Assembly: GCF_963675165.1 (NCBI RefSeq)
Contig: NC_087384.1
Span: 3,648,182 to 3,712,181, forward strand
Direction of reading: 5' to 3'
DNA: 64,000 bases
DNA from: Halichondria panicea
Taxonomy: Eukaryota > Porifera > Demospongiae > Suberitida > Halichondriidae
The notes below the pieces were generated by a model. It was given only the letters and a program-made list of their open reading frames with translations. It ran no database searches and had not been told where the DNA came from. Position 1 is the stretch's first letter. Every line of letters begins with the position of its first letter. Below are positions 9,851 through 21,120 of the stretch, one piece after another. Position numbers and translations under genes: made by a program.

Positions 9851-10218
9851 CAGTCTTCTTTATATTTATGACCTTCACACGAACATTTACTCGCTTGCAT
9901 ACTTCTCAATTCCTTCAGACTTATCGACTTCGCACCAATGCCATCAACATCAGCAACTCGAAACGTACGAGACGAGACATCAATTTGCTTTACGATTACT
10001 TCCAGCTTCTTCGTAAACTTATTATACTGAACATCACAGTTCTCGAGAAGTATAGGCAGTTTTTTCTGGCTGAGTTCCTCTAGCTTAGCTTGACTGACAC
10101 TGTCAAAACCAACGAGTCTAATCGAGCTCTTCTCATCTACCAATTCTCCAACAAAATGTGTGATTGCTGATTCAACGAACAATTGTACCTTAACACTTTG
10201 GGAAGATGACATTGACAC
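9706..10218 (-). CDS. Uncharacterised protein, N-terminal part
   Basis: A 170-codon frame, the longest non-repetitive one here. It starts MSMSSSQSVKVQLFVESAIT and continues FVGELVDEKSSIRLVGFD, then PILLENCDV, then KKLEVIVK. The arrangement (short beta-rich N-terminus, xIRLVGFD, then xxLENCxV) matches a multi-copy hypothetical family that I associate with sponges and that looks OB-fold-like; function unknown. From about 9850 downwards the frame enters the inverted-repeat element (DCSAHLRPGSRFQHQN), so the true coding end is probably near 9860 and the gene is truncated by the insertion. Confidence 0.5.
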   Translation of the reverse strand: MSMSSSQSVKVQLFVESAITHFVGELVDEKSSIRLVGFDSVSQAKLEELSQKKLPILLENCDVQYNKFTKKLEVIVKQIDVSSRTFRVADVDGIGAKSISLKELRSMQASKCSCEGHKYKEDCSAHLRPGSRFQHQNLHYVHTAVLFAIYSVCCIKMIQNEAQCFLFPKN

Positions 10219-10233
10219 CCTTGAACTTACTAC

Positions 10234-10600
10234 ATGTCGAAGATGCTTGTCCGTGTTTTCAACGACGACTTTAGTCTCTCATGGCAAAAATTGAAAATTG
10301 ACGATGTAAATGAATACACTACAGACACGGCAGAGTCGCGGCTTGAAGGTGTAACTATAATTGCTATCCGACTAGAAAAACATTTGCAATGTGAAAAATT
10401 GCTAGGATTGGCCAGGGAACCACAAAAAAGCGTGGAAACAAGAAATCCGACGAGAGCATAACTCCAATCCGTTACAACGTCAATCACATGTACTTGCTGA
10501 TATGTTGAAATGCATTCTCGATGGAGGATTTATGAAAGTCAAGCCCTTTGATGTTACATACAATATGTACAATGTCATCACAAGTGTTTCAAAGTAACTA
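10234..10600 (+). pseudogene. Uncharacterised fragment, possibly the C-terminal part of the same family
   Basis: MSKMLVRVFNDDFSLSWQKL then IDDVNEYTTDTAES (10234-10461) starts 16 bases from the ATG of the opposite-strand frame. It is followed in another frame by DGGFMKVKPFDVTYNMYN (about 10520-10570). The valine/threonine-rich pattern and the ending V-x-Y-x-x-x-x-N-V resemble the C-terminal part of the repeat family seen at 9706-10218, now in opposite orientation. This is a weak, by-eye assignment. Confidence 0.3.
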
Positions 10601-10663
10601 TTAATTTGTGAACATTATTCATCACAAGTGTTTCAAAGTAACTATTAATTTGTGAACATTATT
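10576..10663. repeat. Perfect 44-bp tandem duplication
   Basis: 10576-10619 is repeated exactly at 10620-10663 (both begin CATCACAAGTGTTTCAAAGT). Confidence 0.98.
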
Positions 10664-10979
10664 AATCTTTATTGCTTGTTGCTTGCCTGAATAACTATGT
10701 TGTAATAATTATTATCGAGACCTGCCAATGCTTATGGATACGGGGATTAGCAATGTAAAATGAGTGACCTATAATGTTATAATTATAGCACTACAGAAGA
10801 CAGACCTAGCTTGTTAGTACATAATTATATCCCCTGTTCTTAAAACAGCTTTTCACAAACGTTTATGCTTATATCAGCACCTACAGTGCTTTCATTCCCA
10901 CCTGTACTGCGCTCACGCTCGCCCCATGACACCTTGTGTCACCCTAGTGTAGGTAATACAGGTAATGTATAGGCCCCCT
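10664..10979. other. No recognisable gene
   Basis: AT-rich. Contains CAGCACCTACAGTGCTTTCA (10875-10894), a near-hairpin motif that recurs as CAGCACCCGCGGTGCTTTCA around 42855. Confidence 0.5.
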
Positions 10980-11081
10980 GTGAGTGCATGTGTGGTGCGT
11001 GCCGTGTGTGTGTGCATGCGTGTGTGTGAGTGTGTGTTCTGTGTGTGCGTGTGTGCGTCTGCGTGTGTGTGTGTGCCCGGG

Positions 11082-11112
<31 letters not shown>

Positions 11113-11763
11113 TGTGTGTGCCCCCCTGTATGTGCGTATGTGCGTATGTGCGTACCTGGGTGTGTGTGTGTGTGCCCCTGTGTGTGTGTGTGTCCTGTGT
11201 GCCCCTGCGTATGCCTGTGTGTTTGTGTGTGTGTGTGTGTGTGGGCCCCTGGGTGTCGCGCGTGTGTGTGCGTGTGCCCCCTGTGTGTGTGTGTGTGTGT
11301 GTCCTGTGTGCCCGTGTGTGTGTGTGTGTTGTGTGTGTGTGTTCGTGTGTGTATGTGCCCGCGTGTGGTGTGTGTGTGTGTGCCCCCTGTGTGTGTGTGT
11401 GTGTGTCCTGTGTGCCCGTGTGTGTGTGTGTGTTGTGTGTGTGTGTTCGTGTGTGTATGTGCCCGCGTGTGGTGTGTGTGTGTGTGCCCCCTGTGTGTGC
11501 GTGTGTGTGTGCACCCCTATGTGTGTGTGCATGTGTTTGCGTGTGTGAGTATGTGTGTGTGCACCCCTATGTGTGTGTGCGTGTGTTTGCGTGTGTGTGT
11601 GTGTGTTGTGTGTGTGTGTTCGTGTGTGTATGTGCCCGCGTGTGGTGTGTGTGTGTGCGTGTGTGTGTGCACCCCTATGTGTGTGTGCATGTGTTTGCGT
11701 GTGTGAGTATGTGTGTGTGCACCCCTATGTGTGTGTGCGTGTGTTTGCGTGTGTGAGTATGTG

Positions 11764-11802
<39 letters not shown>

Positions 11803-12412
11803 CCTATGTGTGCGTGCGTGCGTGTGTGTGAGTATGTGCGTGCGTGTTGTGTGCGCGTGTGTGTGTGTGTGTGTGTGCGTGTGTGTGCGCGTGAGTGTGT
11901 GTGTGTGTGTGTGTGTGGCCTATGTGTGCGTGCGTGTGTGTGAGTATGTGTGTGCGTGTGTGTGTGTGTGCGCGTGAGTGTGTGTGTGTGTGTGTGTGGG
12001 CCCTTGTGTGTGTGTGTGTGTGTGTGTGCCCACTGTGTGTGCGTGTGTGTGTGCACCCCTATGTGTGCGTGCGTGTGTGTGTGTGAGTATGTGTGCGTGT
12101 GTGTGTGTGCCCCGTGTGTGCGTGTGTGTGTGCACCCCTATGTGTGCGTACGTGTGTGTGTGTGTGTGCGTGTGTGTGAGTATGTGTGTGTGTGTGTGTG
12201 TGGTGTGGTGTGGGTGAGTGTGCACCCCTATGTGTGCGTGTGTGTGAGTATGTGTATGCGTGTGTGTGTGTGCCCCCTGTGTGCGTGTGTGTGTGCGTGA
12301 GTGTGGTGTGTGCGTGAGTGTGTGCTATGTGTGTGTGTGTGTCCTGTGTGTGCGCGTGTGTGTGTGTGTGTGTGTCCTGTGTGTGCGTGTATGGGGGCGG
12401 AGGGCGATGTGG
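10980..12412. repeat. GT array punctuated by CCCCT
   Basis: Runs of (GT)n and (GTGC)n are interrupted by GTGCACCCCTATGTGTG, GTGCCCCCTGTGTG and GTGCCCGCGTGTGG. Two exact higher-order copies are obvious (about 11280-11390 against 11390-11500). Long frames of Cys/Val or Thr/His come only from the repeat. Confidence 0.97.
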
Positions 12413-12739
12413 GTCCCCTACCCCTGTGGGACCCACCTTTTGTGAGTAATTGCCACTGAGTAATTGCCACTGTGTGACTGCCACGTGATTTGTTTTTACA
12501 CGTCGTTGTTGTTGTTGTTTTTTTCTTGTCCGTTTGGTTGTTGTTTTTTTCTTGTCCGTTTGGGAGACGTTCGTTTGGGAGACGTTTACTGCTATGTGTA
12601 CTTGAAATTTTCGGTGTTGGTTTGTTTTCCTCAACAGTTTAGGTTGAGAGTTATATTGGCATCACGGTGATATTGAACTAATTGAGACATTGAGAGACAT
12701 GAGACATTGAGAGACATTACATTGAACAGAGACAAGAGA
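12413..12739. repeat. Short duplicated segments
   Basis: GAGTAATTGCCACT twice (about 12441-12470), TTTTTTTCTTGTCCGTTTGG twice (about 12518-12563), and GAGACATTGA/GAGACATTACATTGA repeats (12682-12750). No gene seen. Confidence 0.7.
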
Positions 12740-14337
12740 CATTACATTGAAGAAATTATATTGGCTAACGTTCAGTCTCAATGTTTGGATCTCTAGGTGT
12801 TTCAGTTCATGTATATTGTGGGAGCTGTGTCGATTATTTGTACCGGTAGATGGTCTAGCTTGTGAGCTTGTGATCGGGGAAGTAGATATTTTTGTTGTTT
12901 TTTATGGTTTATTGATCTGGTTTGTTGTATACCCCACATATTGAGGTACACGTGAAGGAGTGACGTACTTTTAAAGTAGCTATCGCAGTTTAGATGGGCA
13001 CATCGGGGGTGCCTACATGAGGTGGTGTTTCTTTCTGTGACAACGGCATTTTTCCCGCTGTTTGGTGTTCTGTTTCATTTTCTGATTCTCCTAGAGTGAG
13101 CTGTGGGGGGGGTCGACTCAAATTTCTCCTTGGGCAATGAACTTTTGTACTTGGTTGTAATGTAGTAGCACTGTAGCTTTTAGAGCATCATACTCTCTGG
13201 GTGTCCCTGTTTTGGGCGGAGAAATTGCTGGCGGTCTTGATAGTTAATTGTTTTGATTGTTTTGTCTATTAATCGAGGAGAGTCGTTGCGTTGCGTTGGG
13301 TCATGGAGTAATAGTTATCCGATGTGCTGTTGGTACGTGCATAGCGGATGCATTCTCCCTTGATTATAGGGATTTGAAATTCAAATATTGGTATAAATTT
13401 TTTCTACATGATGCCTTTGTATATAGTGAGATCCAAGAAATTGGTTGACGTTTCTGATGTGAATTTCAGAGATTGATGGAAATTGCTAAGCGCTGTGATG
13501 AACTTCTCTAAGTCTGTGAAGCAATATAAGGTTGCGAATTCGAAGTAGTTGATGACAAGATTTGATTGGGTCCGTTATTAGTAGTCTGTTTCGTGACTTA
13601 TGGATGGGTATAGGTGGTAGTATTGATTCGTCTGGTACTCGGAGATCGTTGTGGAGGTAGTCTGGGTATATGGGCAGATGGAGAGAGAATAGAGTTGGAG
13701 TGGGACACTATGGGTCTAACTGGAGGCAAATGGACAAACGGTGTGGTTGTGTGTTTGGGATTCGGTACTAGAAAGTCAGTAGGTCTCTGACAGTGTGTTG
13801 TAATTTTCTTTCTATGTCAGTTGTTGGGAAGATATTGCTTTGTCTGTATGTGGTCATATGTGGTCATCTGTGTTGAGGACGACGAGTGTTGAGGACGACG
13901 ACGACGATTCCTAAATTCTGTCTGCTGGCTTTATTGTTACTTCTTTTCTGTGTCGGTTCGGAGGTTGCTGTGGGGTGCTCGTCTAGAATCAGTTTTGTTT
14001 GTTGTATGTACGTCCTGAGTGAATGTGACTGTTTTGTTCGTTGGGAGAAAGCATATCTTCCTGTACACGAATGTTCTGTCTGGTGTGCCTGGATCGTAGT
14101 GATTGTGTAAATTGTCGAAGGAAATATTAGAAGAGGGGGCGTAGTAGAGTGATTTCTTGGTTGTGTAAACTTAGTCGTGGGGGCATAAAAAATTGCGGTT
14201 GTTTCCTTTTGGTTTGTTTGTTCGAGTGGGTGTTGGGATGATCGTCTGGGGTGATTGTCATTTAGTTTTTTTGGAAAGTTCTGGTAGGCAGTGGTACTGT
14301 GAGTGTAGGCTGACAAGAGTTGCTTGTGGGAGGTCAA
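12740..14337 (-). mobile_element. Second Penelope-like reverse transcriptase relic
   Basis: Read on the minus strand, the colinear blocks are as follows. About 13960-13880: KASRQNLGIVVVVLNT, matching the K-P-A-D-K-x-x-G-x-V-V region. About 13720-13680: RPIVSHSNS. About 13540-13420: DLEKFITALSNFHQSLKFTS then ETSTNFLDLTIYKG, the block after the catalytic box. About 13365-13320: IKGECIRYARTN. About 13290-13200: DKTIKTINYQDRQQFLRP. The YxDD box is not preserved. Upstream, 14337-13900 is a Pro/Thr/Asn-rich N-terminal region without clear motifs. Frames change several times, so the copy is dead. It shares IKGECIRY and PIVSHSN with the plus-strand copy at 5.4-6.1 kb. Confidence 0.8.
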
Positions 14338-14666
14338 AGGACAGGAGTTGGGTATGCTTATGGTTATGGTGAAATAATAATTATTATCAGTGTGCTAATA
14401 ATTATTATCAGTGTGCTTTGTGCTTATATTTTATCAACAGATTTAATTATTTTAGACCCACCCCCCTGAATTTTTTTATCCATTGAGAAGACTTATAAAT
14501 AAGAGTAATGGATCGACAACTGAGGATCCCGCCAGTCCCGTACAAATACGCGTGTCAACAAATACGTGTGTCAACTGTTCGCGTTACTAGCTCAAACGGA
14601 ATGCTCACTTATATAATCTTTTTACAAAGGTCGGTACAAAGGTCGGCATCTGATGGTCGGGAGGTT
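14338..14666. other. No gene; AT-rich with a 21-bp duplication
   Basis: A duplicated ATAATTATTATCAGTGTGC segment lies at about 14377-14418. Otherwise unremarkable up to the TTAA of the piggyBac-type element. Confidence 0.6.
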
Positions 14667-14670
14667 TTAA

Positions 14671-15803
14671 CTCTTTAACCGTCGGATTCTTGTGAAGTGA
14701 AATGTGTTTCCAGAGCAAGTCGGGTTTCCAGAACCATATACCAATGGAATGCCCACACGTGCAACATGTGTTGCCATACCAACCACGGTTTTTATCATTT
14801 TAAATATCTGGCCAGCGGTGAGATAAAATCCAAAAAAATTTTTTTATTGATCAGCCTATCATACGGCATTAAAGGCTTGACTAAGCTTGATTTTCACATC
14901 ATAATTAAATATAACAGTGCTAAGATATAAAAATTATCAAATTACTATATTATTATAACGATGCTTTCCATTACCACCCAAGAGGTACATCGTGGGTATC
15001 GTTTGGTTGTTTTGATAAGGTGTACCATAAGGTGTACCATCGCCTCTGGTATACATTGTATAACCATCAGCCCTATTCTCGAACTGCACAGCTAGTGTGA
15101 GTGTGATACCAGGTATCTCTTTAGAACTGCAAAGATCAGACATCAACAAACTTTCATCGTCGCCGGACAGTCCATCACCCGATGACACACTTTTGTCATC
15201 AGGAAGTTCATCTCCGTCATTGTTGGACAGTGACCCACATCCATCAGACAGTCCCCCCCTGATACTGTTGACATCAGAGAGAAGGTGGGGCTCGGTGAAC
15301 GATCTATGAAATTTACAACCTCACATAAAGACTTCTATTTTAGCTATACTATACTTACACTACTGACTACTTACCAGAGTCACACAGTGAGCCCTCTCCT
15401 GTCTTTCACCGTCCTGGTCCATAGTGCTAGCGTCTAGGTCCATGTCATGCATGTCCTCAGTCCCAGACAGTTCATCAGCGTCTGGCATAAAGCTGGTAGC
15501 CTTTGGGAGGTATCCTACTATCCCCTCTCCTTCATAGGCACTGTCATCACCAGAGGAGACATCGCCATTGTTGTCTTCAAGCTGTTCAAGCACATCGGCA
15601 TAAGTAAACAACCTAGCCATAGCTATAAACTTCGTGCGGTATTTTAACATAAGCAACGTGACTTGGAAAATTCTAGACTAAATTGCACGTGATTCTACAG
15701 CTCTTCCTCTATACAGGGATGTGCGTCTACTTCCTAAGTATCGCAGAATTAGAATTTCACAAAAAAAGTCACTATTGCGGGCCACGATCGTGCGGTTAAA
15801 GGG
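14671..15803. mobile_element. piggyBac-type element with TTAA target duplication
   Basis: TTAA at 14667-14670 is followed by CTCTTTAACCG. The other end is CGGTTAAAGGG (15793-15803) followed by TTAA at 15804-15807. CTCTTTAACCG and its counterpart CCCTTTAACCG are inverted repeats next to TTAA, as in piggyBac elements. A hairpin-prone GGGCCACGATCGTG lies beside the right end. Inside, the minus strand keeps only an N-terminal transposase-like exon; no catalytic domain is present, so the element is non-autonomous. A diverged relative lies at 22.1-22.9 kb. Confidence 0.8.
15375..15620 (-). CDS. N-terminal acidic exon of a piggyBac-like protein
   Basis: An 82-codon exon starts MARLFTYADVLEQLEDNNGD and continues SSGDDSAYEGEG, then PDADELSGTEDMHDMDLDAS. 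It is Asp/Glu/Ser-rich, like the disordered N-terminus of piggyBac transposases. It ends at a strong GTAAGTAG donor (15374 down). A further acidic/Ser stretch (15300-15130, with NNDGDELPDDKSVSSGDGLS) may be the next exon. Start chosen because the other copy (22.5-22.7 kb) shares this frame and because the upstream alternative M lies in AT-rich sequence. No catalytic region follows. Confidence 0.55.
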
Positions 15804-15807
15804 TTAA

Positions 15808-17105
15808 TAGAGGTAAATTAATTGTGTTCGTGATATGATGAACGCTTGACATCTAATCATGAGGGTTGATCTGACCTTGAGAATCAGATACGATGGGTTA
15901 AAGATCTTTGATGGTCTCCCCATTGATTGGTGTCACAAAAAACAAAATTCACACATGACGCTGTATTTACTTAGTGAAAGATCTAGTACTGTATATTTTA
16001 TTATGGTAGGTGTGGGCAACCGCATGCATGTCATAAGTCGATCATTATCTTAAAAGTTTTGGCATCCATTTGGTATACCAGGAAGTACAGTAACTTATTT
16101 ATAGGCACTTTCATGTGAGCTGAGTATGCATGGGCAGGATTTGATTGGTTGTTGCTCTTTGTGGTTGAGATGGTGTGGCCTAAATTGAGTAGTACTAGGC
16201 TGGTGGGATGTGATGAGCATAAGCTATGTGCTACACCGTAACGGCTTTAATTAAAAAAACAAAATACAGAATAAATACGTAAAAATACATTCTACAGGTA
16301 GCGCCTGACATCATGACATCATCATCGTTACCTAGCAACTTACCACCCCCCACTAATTAACGATTTTTTTACACATTTCACAATTATGAATTATGAACAT
16401 AAACAATATTGTATGAAGGCATGAAGGCATGAAGTAACTAAAGACACTAAGTAAGTGTTCTCAATGTTTTCACGGTAACATAGTTCAATCAATCAAGATC
16501 AGCAGAAACTTATCTGCGAGGTCGTATCGGTCGTATCGGCAGACGCTCTTTTCCCTGGAAATGTTTTCTTCACCTACACACGGTGGTCCACTTGTGTACT
16601 AACTAGACTAAGCATACCATACTGAAGCTATGATACACTCCATACTTACTTACAAGGTCCAGGACTTTGGTTCATGCTCAGGCCTCTCTTGGTATGATCC
16701 CAGTCACTGTCCTCTTACTCTCACTGTCTAGCTGCCCTAGAACCTCACTGAGGTAGGATCTTATCAAACGGTCACTTTTCTTTCGACAGTATTGCATGAA
16801 GTATACCTCGTACCTCGAGGCAAGATATTAAAGATACCACGTGAAAGAGCAGCCCAATGCGCATGTGCTGGTACCCCAACACAGCGCAATTATCACTACC
16901 GCTGCCGTCATATCACGGCTAAAGTTCTGCCCTTGATGATATATCCCTATGGGTAGCTTCAATAATTATTGTGTGTTATTCACTTGTGTTATTCACTTGG
17001 GGCGTATACATTTGAAGTCATGTTAAAATAAATAGATAGTAGTGTGTGTGTGCCCTGTTGTCTGGCCCTGTGTGTGGTGTGTGCGTGTGTCTCGTCTCTG
17101 GGTGA
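15808..17105. other. No recognisable gene
   Basis: AT-rich intergenic or intronic sequence. Scattered short duplications (for example GGCATGAA near 16415-16432 and GGTCGTATC near 16520-16540) and a short GT run at 17040-17095. No frame with a recognisable domain. Confidence 0.5.
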
Positions 17106-17225
17106 TTAAGGCCTGGGTCCAACTTTGAGAATGTCATAATTTCCATTAATGATATTCATAGAATGGCGCACGTGAATTACGTCTAATCAGAATGTAAGCG
17201 CACGTGAATTACGTCATGAATTACG
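17106..17225. repeat. Single end of the 9148-9850 element family
   Basis: TTAAGGCCTGGGTCC (17106-17120) repeats the terminal motif of the element at 9148-9850. It is followed by a duplicated GCGCACGTGAATTACGTC (about 17165 and 17199), comparable to the ACGTCAT boxes inside that element. Confidence 0.5.
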
Positions 17226-19949
17226 AAAATTTCTGTGAGGGTTACCTAGTCGACTGTAACTATAGTCTGCCTGGATTGATCAGCTCACTTATCTACTTGT
17301 CTTCTGAGGTAAGTTTTAATAATGATTTAATGATCTTAATGACTCTCTCGTACTAGATGTCCCTCGTACTAGATGTATGTATTAGCTGATCACTATTCTT
17401 AACATGGCCTCTGAGCGTGTATTAAAGTATACTATGCTTCCTAGATTGAAAATAATTTTGTGGTCTCCATACTTATATATAAACTGTAGAGCTCTACGTA
17501 CATACGTACGTTTTTGGTGGTGCCTTGCTCTTAGTGTGAGACACATGCCCTTCACCTGTAGTTGCCCCAAAATGCCAGCATGAATACATGCACTTCTGTT
17601 ATCTTTCCGACCTGAGCCTCGTTGTGGCGTGGAACCATTTGCTCAAATAACCTCCCCTCTTTGGACCAAATCTGTCGAAGTACGGTACATTATAATTGTG
17701 TTGTTTGTCTCACCAATATTCAGTGTTCGAAGATATGTATCCAGTGGCCGGCCAATGGATTGCATGCAGATCACCTGGCCAGCTGTGATGCTTCGAGTAC
17801 TCAGCGTCAATTATCCACCGATGAACCACCGATGAACCTTCTTGTCAATGTTTGCTCTGGTGGACTGTTTCAAGATGTTATGCATGACGGGTACATGCAA
17901 GTGTGTAGTACAGTAATAATAGTACAGTAATAAATCGAACAAGAAAAGCTTTACTCTCTCGACTAAGTATAAACTGATGATGGACTTGATGGATTAGACC
18001 TTGGCTATGGAAACTAAAGATAGGACCATCAACTATCACCACCACCACTCTACACAGCAAAGACCATAAGCTGAGGTAAGTGTTTACTTAGTTTATACTT
18101 ACAAGGAAAGTCTATCTTCCAAAGTAGAGCTGTAACTGTTTGTCTTTCTCTAGATTAGTGCCTCAGATGGTGGGCCACGTGGTGCGATGAGTATTGGCTG
18201 AACTTCCTAGACCGATAGTTGATCGCTTGCTGGTTCCTGCTTTGGCTGAAGACGATGCCGTTTATCTTATCTCAGATCACCATCATCAGTTCAAGCACCT
18301 GTACGAACATGCACCCAAATTCCACTATCTTGTGCAGAATAATAAGTTTGATTATTAGCACTTTTAGCACGTACTCTTTAGTAGTTATCTGTTATTTCTA
18401 TAGACTTGCTTTGGACAATGAGATTTAGTAAAAACTCTTACTTTAAAAAGCAAACGCAAAACATAGGGAATTTGATTAATCTCCCACTTACTCTTGCTCG
18501 TTCGTCGTCTACAATGTTACGAAAGATTGGACTCCCACAGTGAACCTTGGTCCAGGAATGTATTGTAGGTTAGATGTTTTGTTTTTCAACGTACTTACAC
18601 ATGCATGCTCATTACCGGAAAGACTGCCTCAAGATGGTGGAGGTAAACAAATAAGCATGATGCACACACTTATTTTTGTGTTCCCTATTATAGTAGGTTG
18701 ATGGAGTGCTCTATAAGAAGTCTTGGTCACATCAAAATTGATTGTGCTAGACTCGAAGAAAGTGATCTTTCAAGTACAACCGTTGCAAACAGTTGTTTAC
18801 TTTCACTGGTGCAGCAATCACCAATTGAACCTTTGATGTTCAATGTTTGTTTTCATACTTGCCTCATCACCTAAGAGTGCTACCTGCTTCATTGGGCTGG
18901 CTTCTTAGTGTTTATCATATGTATTGTGATCTGTATCTTAACACTTAGTTATCTGAACCTTGAACTTTCAATTAACACTTAGTCCAACAAAGCCTTTTGT
19001 TTTAACCTTTTGTTTTAACAATGGCAGAACAGTTGGACATCACATTCAGGTAAACCCCTGTAGGTAAACCCCTGTAGTAGGGACAGGCCATTGGAGCTCA
19101 AGCCTGTAAGTGTATATAGCTAATCTCAATTAATGTAATGCCAGCCTGTAATACTTAGCCTGTACACGATTACTTACGTGTACACACAGTGTGTACATCG
19201 TCAATGGAACTGTGTCCAGCACTGGAGTTGTTAATCCCATTCCAGTTACAGGATCAAAAACCATTCAATCGTATATAAAAAACTTGGTTAACATGGTTGT
19301 CTCTGATTGTCTCTGATTATTATGATGGTTTGTGGTTTGTGGTTTGTACAATAATTGCAATTGTATATAGCTAATGATTGTTTACACCCCCAGTTTACAC
19401 CTGCACCTGATTTACTCCCTAGTCGTTTACACCCCTCTGGGTACTGAATACATAACGCCCACCGCGGACCGCGGAACCAAAATCTAAACTAGAGCACTAA
19501 AGTGCAAACCCTCGGCTGGTGACATGTTAATAAAGAAACCAGAAGAGTGATATGTATGAGCAACTCAAAAGCAATAAAACTAAACCAGACTGGAGGCAGA
19601 AACTTCGAGTGCTAGTGAGTGGTACATGGTCACATTAGACGCCTGGAGTGTTAGACTTAGAGAGACTTAGGAGGTATGGCTCCTGCCAGGCTGGAGTATA
19701 GGATCCAGAGTCAGCCAACAACCAGTCACAATTTTAGCTTTCTACTGATCACTTCAGCTGCAACTACGTAACGTGTAGCCAGTTATATAGCTGCTTCAAG
19801 CTTTGCTCGACAATGAAGCTTTAACATCAAAATCTGCCACTATTTAAACCAAGATATTGTTGTGTGAAGGCAGGCATCCAGGTGAGTAGATATACCTGTG
19901 ACAAACCCGCTGGCCGCGGCACGGCCTCGGGTAATTACTTTCATTATCA
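17226..19949. other. No supported gene
   Basis: One possible first exon: ATG at 19021 gives MAEQLDITF and ends in a CAG/GTAAAC donor. It lies in a short AGGTAAACCCCTGT duplication and has no recognisable continuation. A GTTTACACCCC-containing patch (19380-19440) resembles 25405-25500. Other frames (for example 17622-17930, Cys-rich) have no recognisable motif. Confidence 0.4.
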
Positions 19950-20610
19950 GCTTCTAGCAAAGAAAGATGCGTAGCTAAGAGTAGCAGTTTTCTGCAGGCA
20001 ACTTTGTTGCAAACTAGTCTACTCTGCCAGGATCTCTAAGTTTCGAACGGAGGAGTATACCAACCAAGTATACCAACCAAGGCCCCAGTGAAAGATCATT
20101 TCACAAGTAAGCTCGTATAGCGATCATCATTTAGCCTTTAGAAGCTGATTTAATATGCTTGTCCACCTACCTAGATAGCTGTGTGAAATATACTGAAAGA
20201 GTAGCTTCGTGAGTTTAGAGCCTGAGTGTAGTTTGATATTCATCTCTAGCAAAGAAAGAAAGATGCATAACTTCTACAGTATTTACTGTGTCAGGTATCC
20301 AACGAAACAGTCAACCAGCCAAGGGCCAGAGCAAGGGATCACTTCAGAGGTAGCGTGTATAGCAAGCATTATGTTAGTTCATAAGGGCTGATTTAATATG
20401 CTTGCCTAGATAGCTTATGAGTGTGTGAAGTATACTAGTTTTGTAGTGTACAGTGTTTGATATTGAATTTATTTGTTTAAAGAGTTCTCTTCAAGCTACC
20501 TTGTAGTTCTATCTGAAGAGTCAACCAGCCAAGGACAGAGCGATTTAGAGGTAAGCTGACGCTTACCTACGTAGCTTGTAAAGTATACTTGCTCCAGCAG
20601 TGTGTTGAAG
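19950..20610. repeat. Three diverged tandem units of about 210-240 bp
   Basis: Three units share, in order, CAACCAAGG/CAGCCAAGG, a GATCA-TTTCA block ending in a GTAAGC- or GTAGCG-like donor, GCTGATTTAATATGCTTG, CTAGATAGCT and GTGTGAARTATACT. The CCAAGG box lies near 20077, 20320 and 20530. The third unit is shortened. No protein coding is evident. Confidence 0.65.
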
Positions 20611-20789
20611 CCCAAGTTTAAAATACAGAAGCGTACACTCAGCAGTGTTGCAATGTAAAGGGGTTATGCTTAGCTATCTGTTGGTCTCATCCACAATGTA
20701 TTCTGTTAATAGCTGTGAAGAATGCTTGGCACCGGAAAGTTTGGGCTAACAGATTGGTTGAGATGAGGCCAGGAGTGGAACAGCTTAGG

Positions 20790-20843
20790 CGTGTGTGTAA
20801 CTTTATGTGCGTGTGCGTGTCTGTATAATTCCACGCGAGTGTA

Positions 20844-20875
<32 letters not shown>

Positions 20876-20983
20876 CCCGCGTGGGTGTACGTGTGTGTGT
20901 GGCCACACGTGCGCACTTGTGTGTATCTGTGTGTGTGTATTAGTGTGCACTGTATTCACTATTGGTGCCCACGTGTGTGTGTG

Positions 20984-21015
<32 letters not shown>

Positions 21016-21120
21016 TGCATGTGTGTGTGTGTGTGTGTGTGTATGTGCGTGTCCGCCCATGCCGTGTGTGTGTGTGTGCGTGTCCGCCCGTGCCGTGTGT
21101 GCCCCCTGTGTGTGCCCAGT
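20790..21120. repeat. GT array
   Basis: (GT)n and (GTGC)n with CCGCCC-GTGCCGTGTGTG interruptions. Confidence 0.95.

Noticed and set aside
10939-12300. Cys-rich or His-rich open frames in the 11-12 kb GT array
   Set aside because: Same repeat artefact as above.
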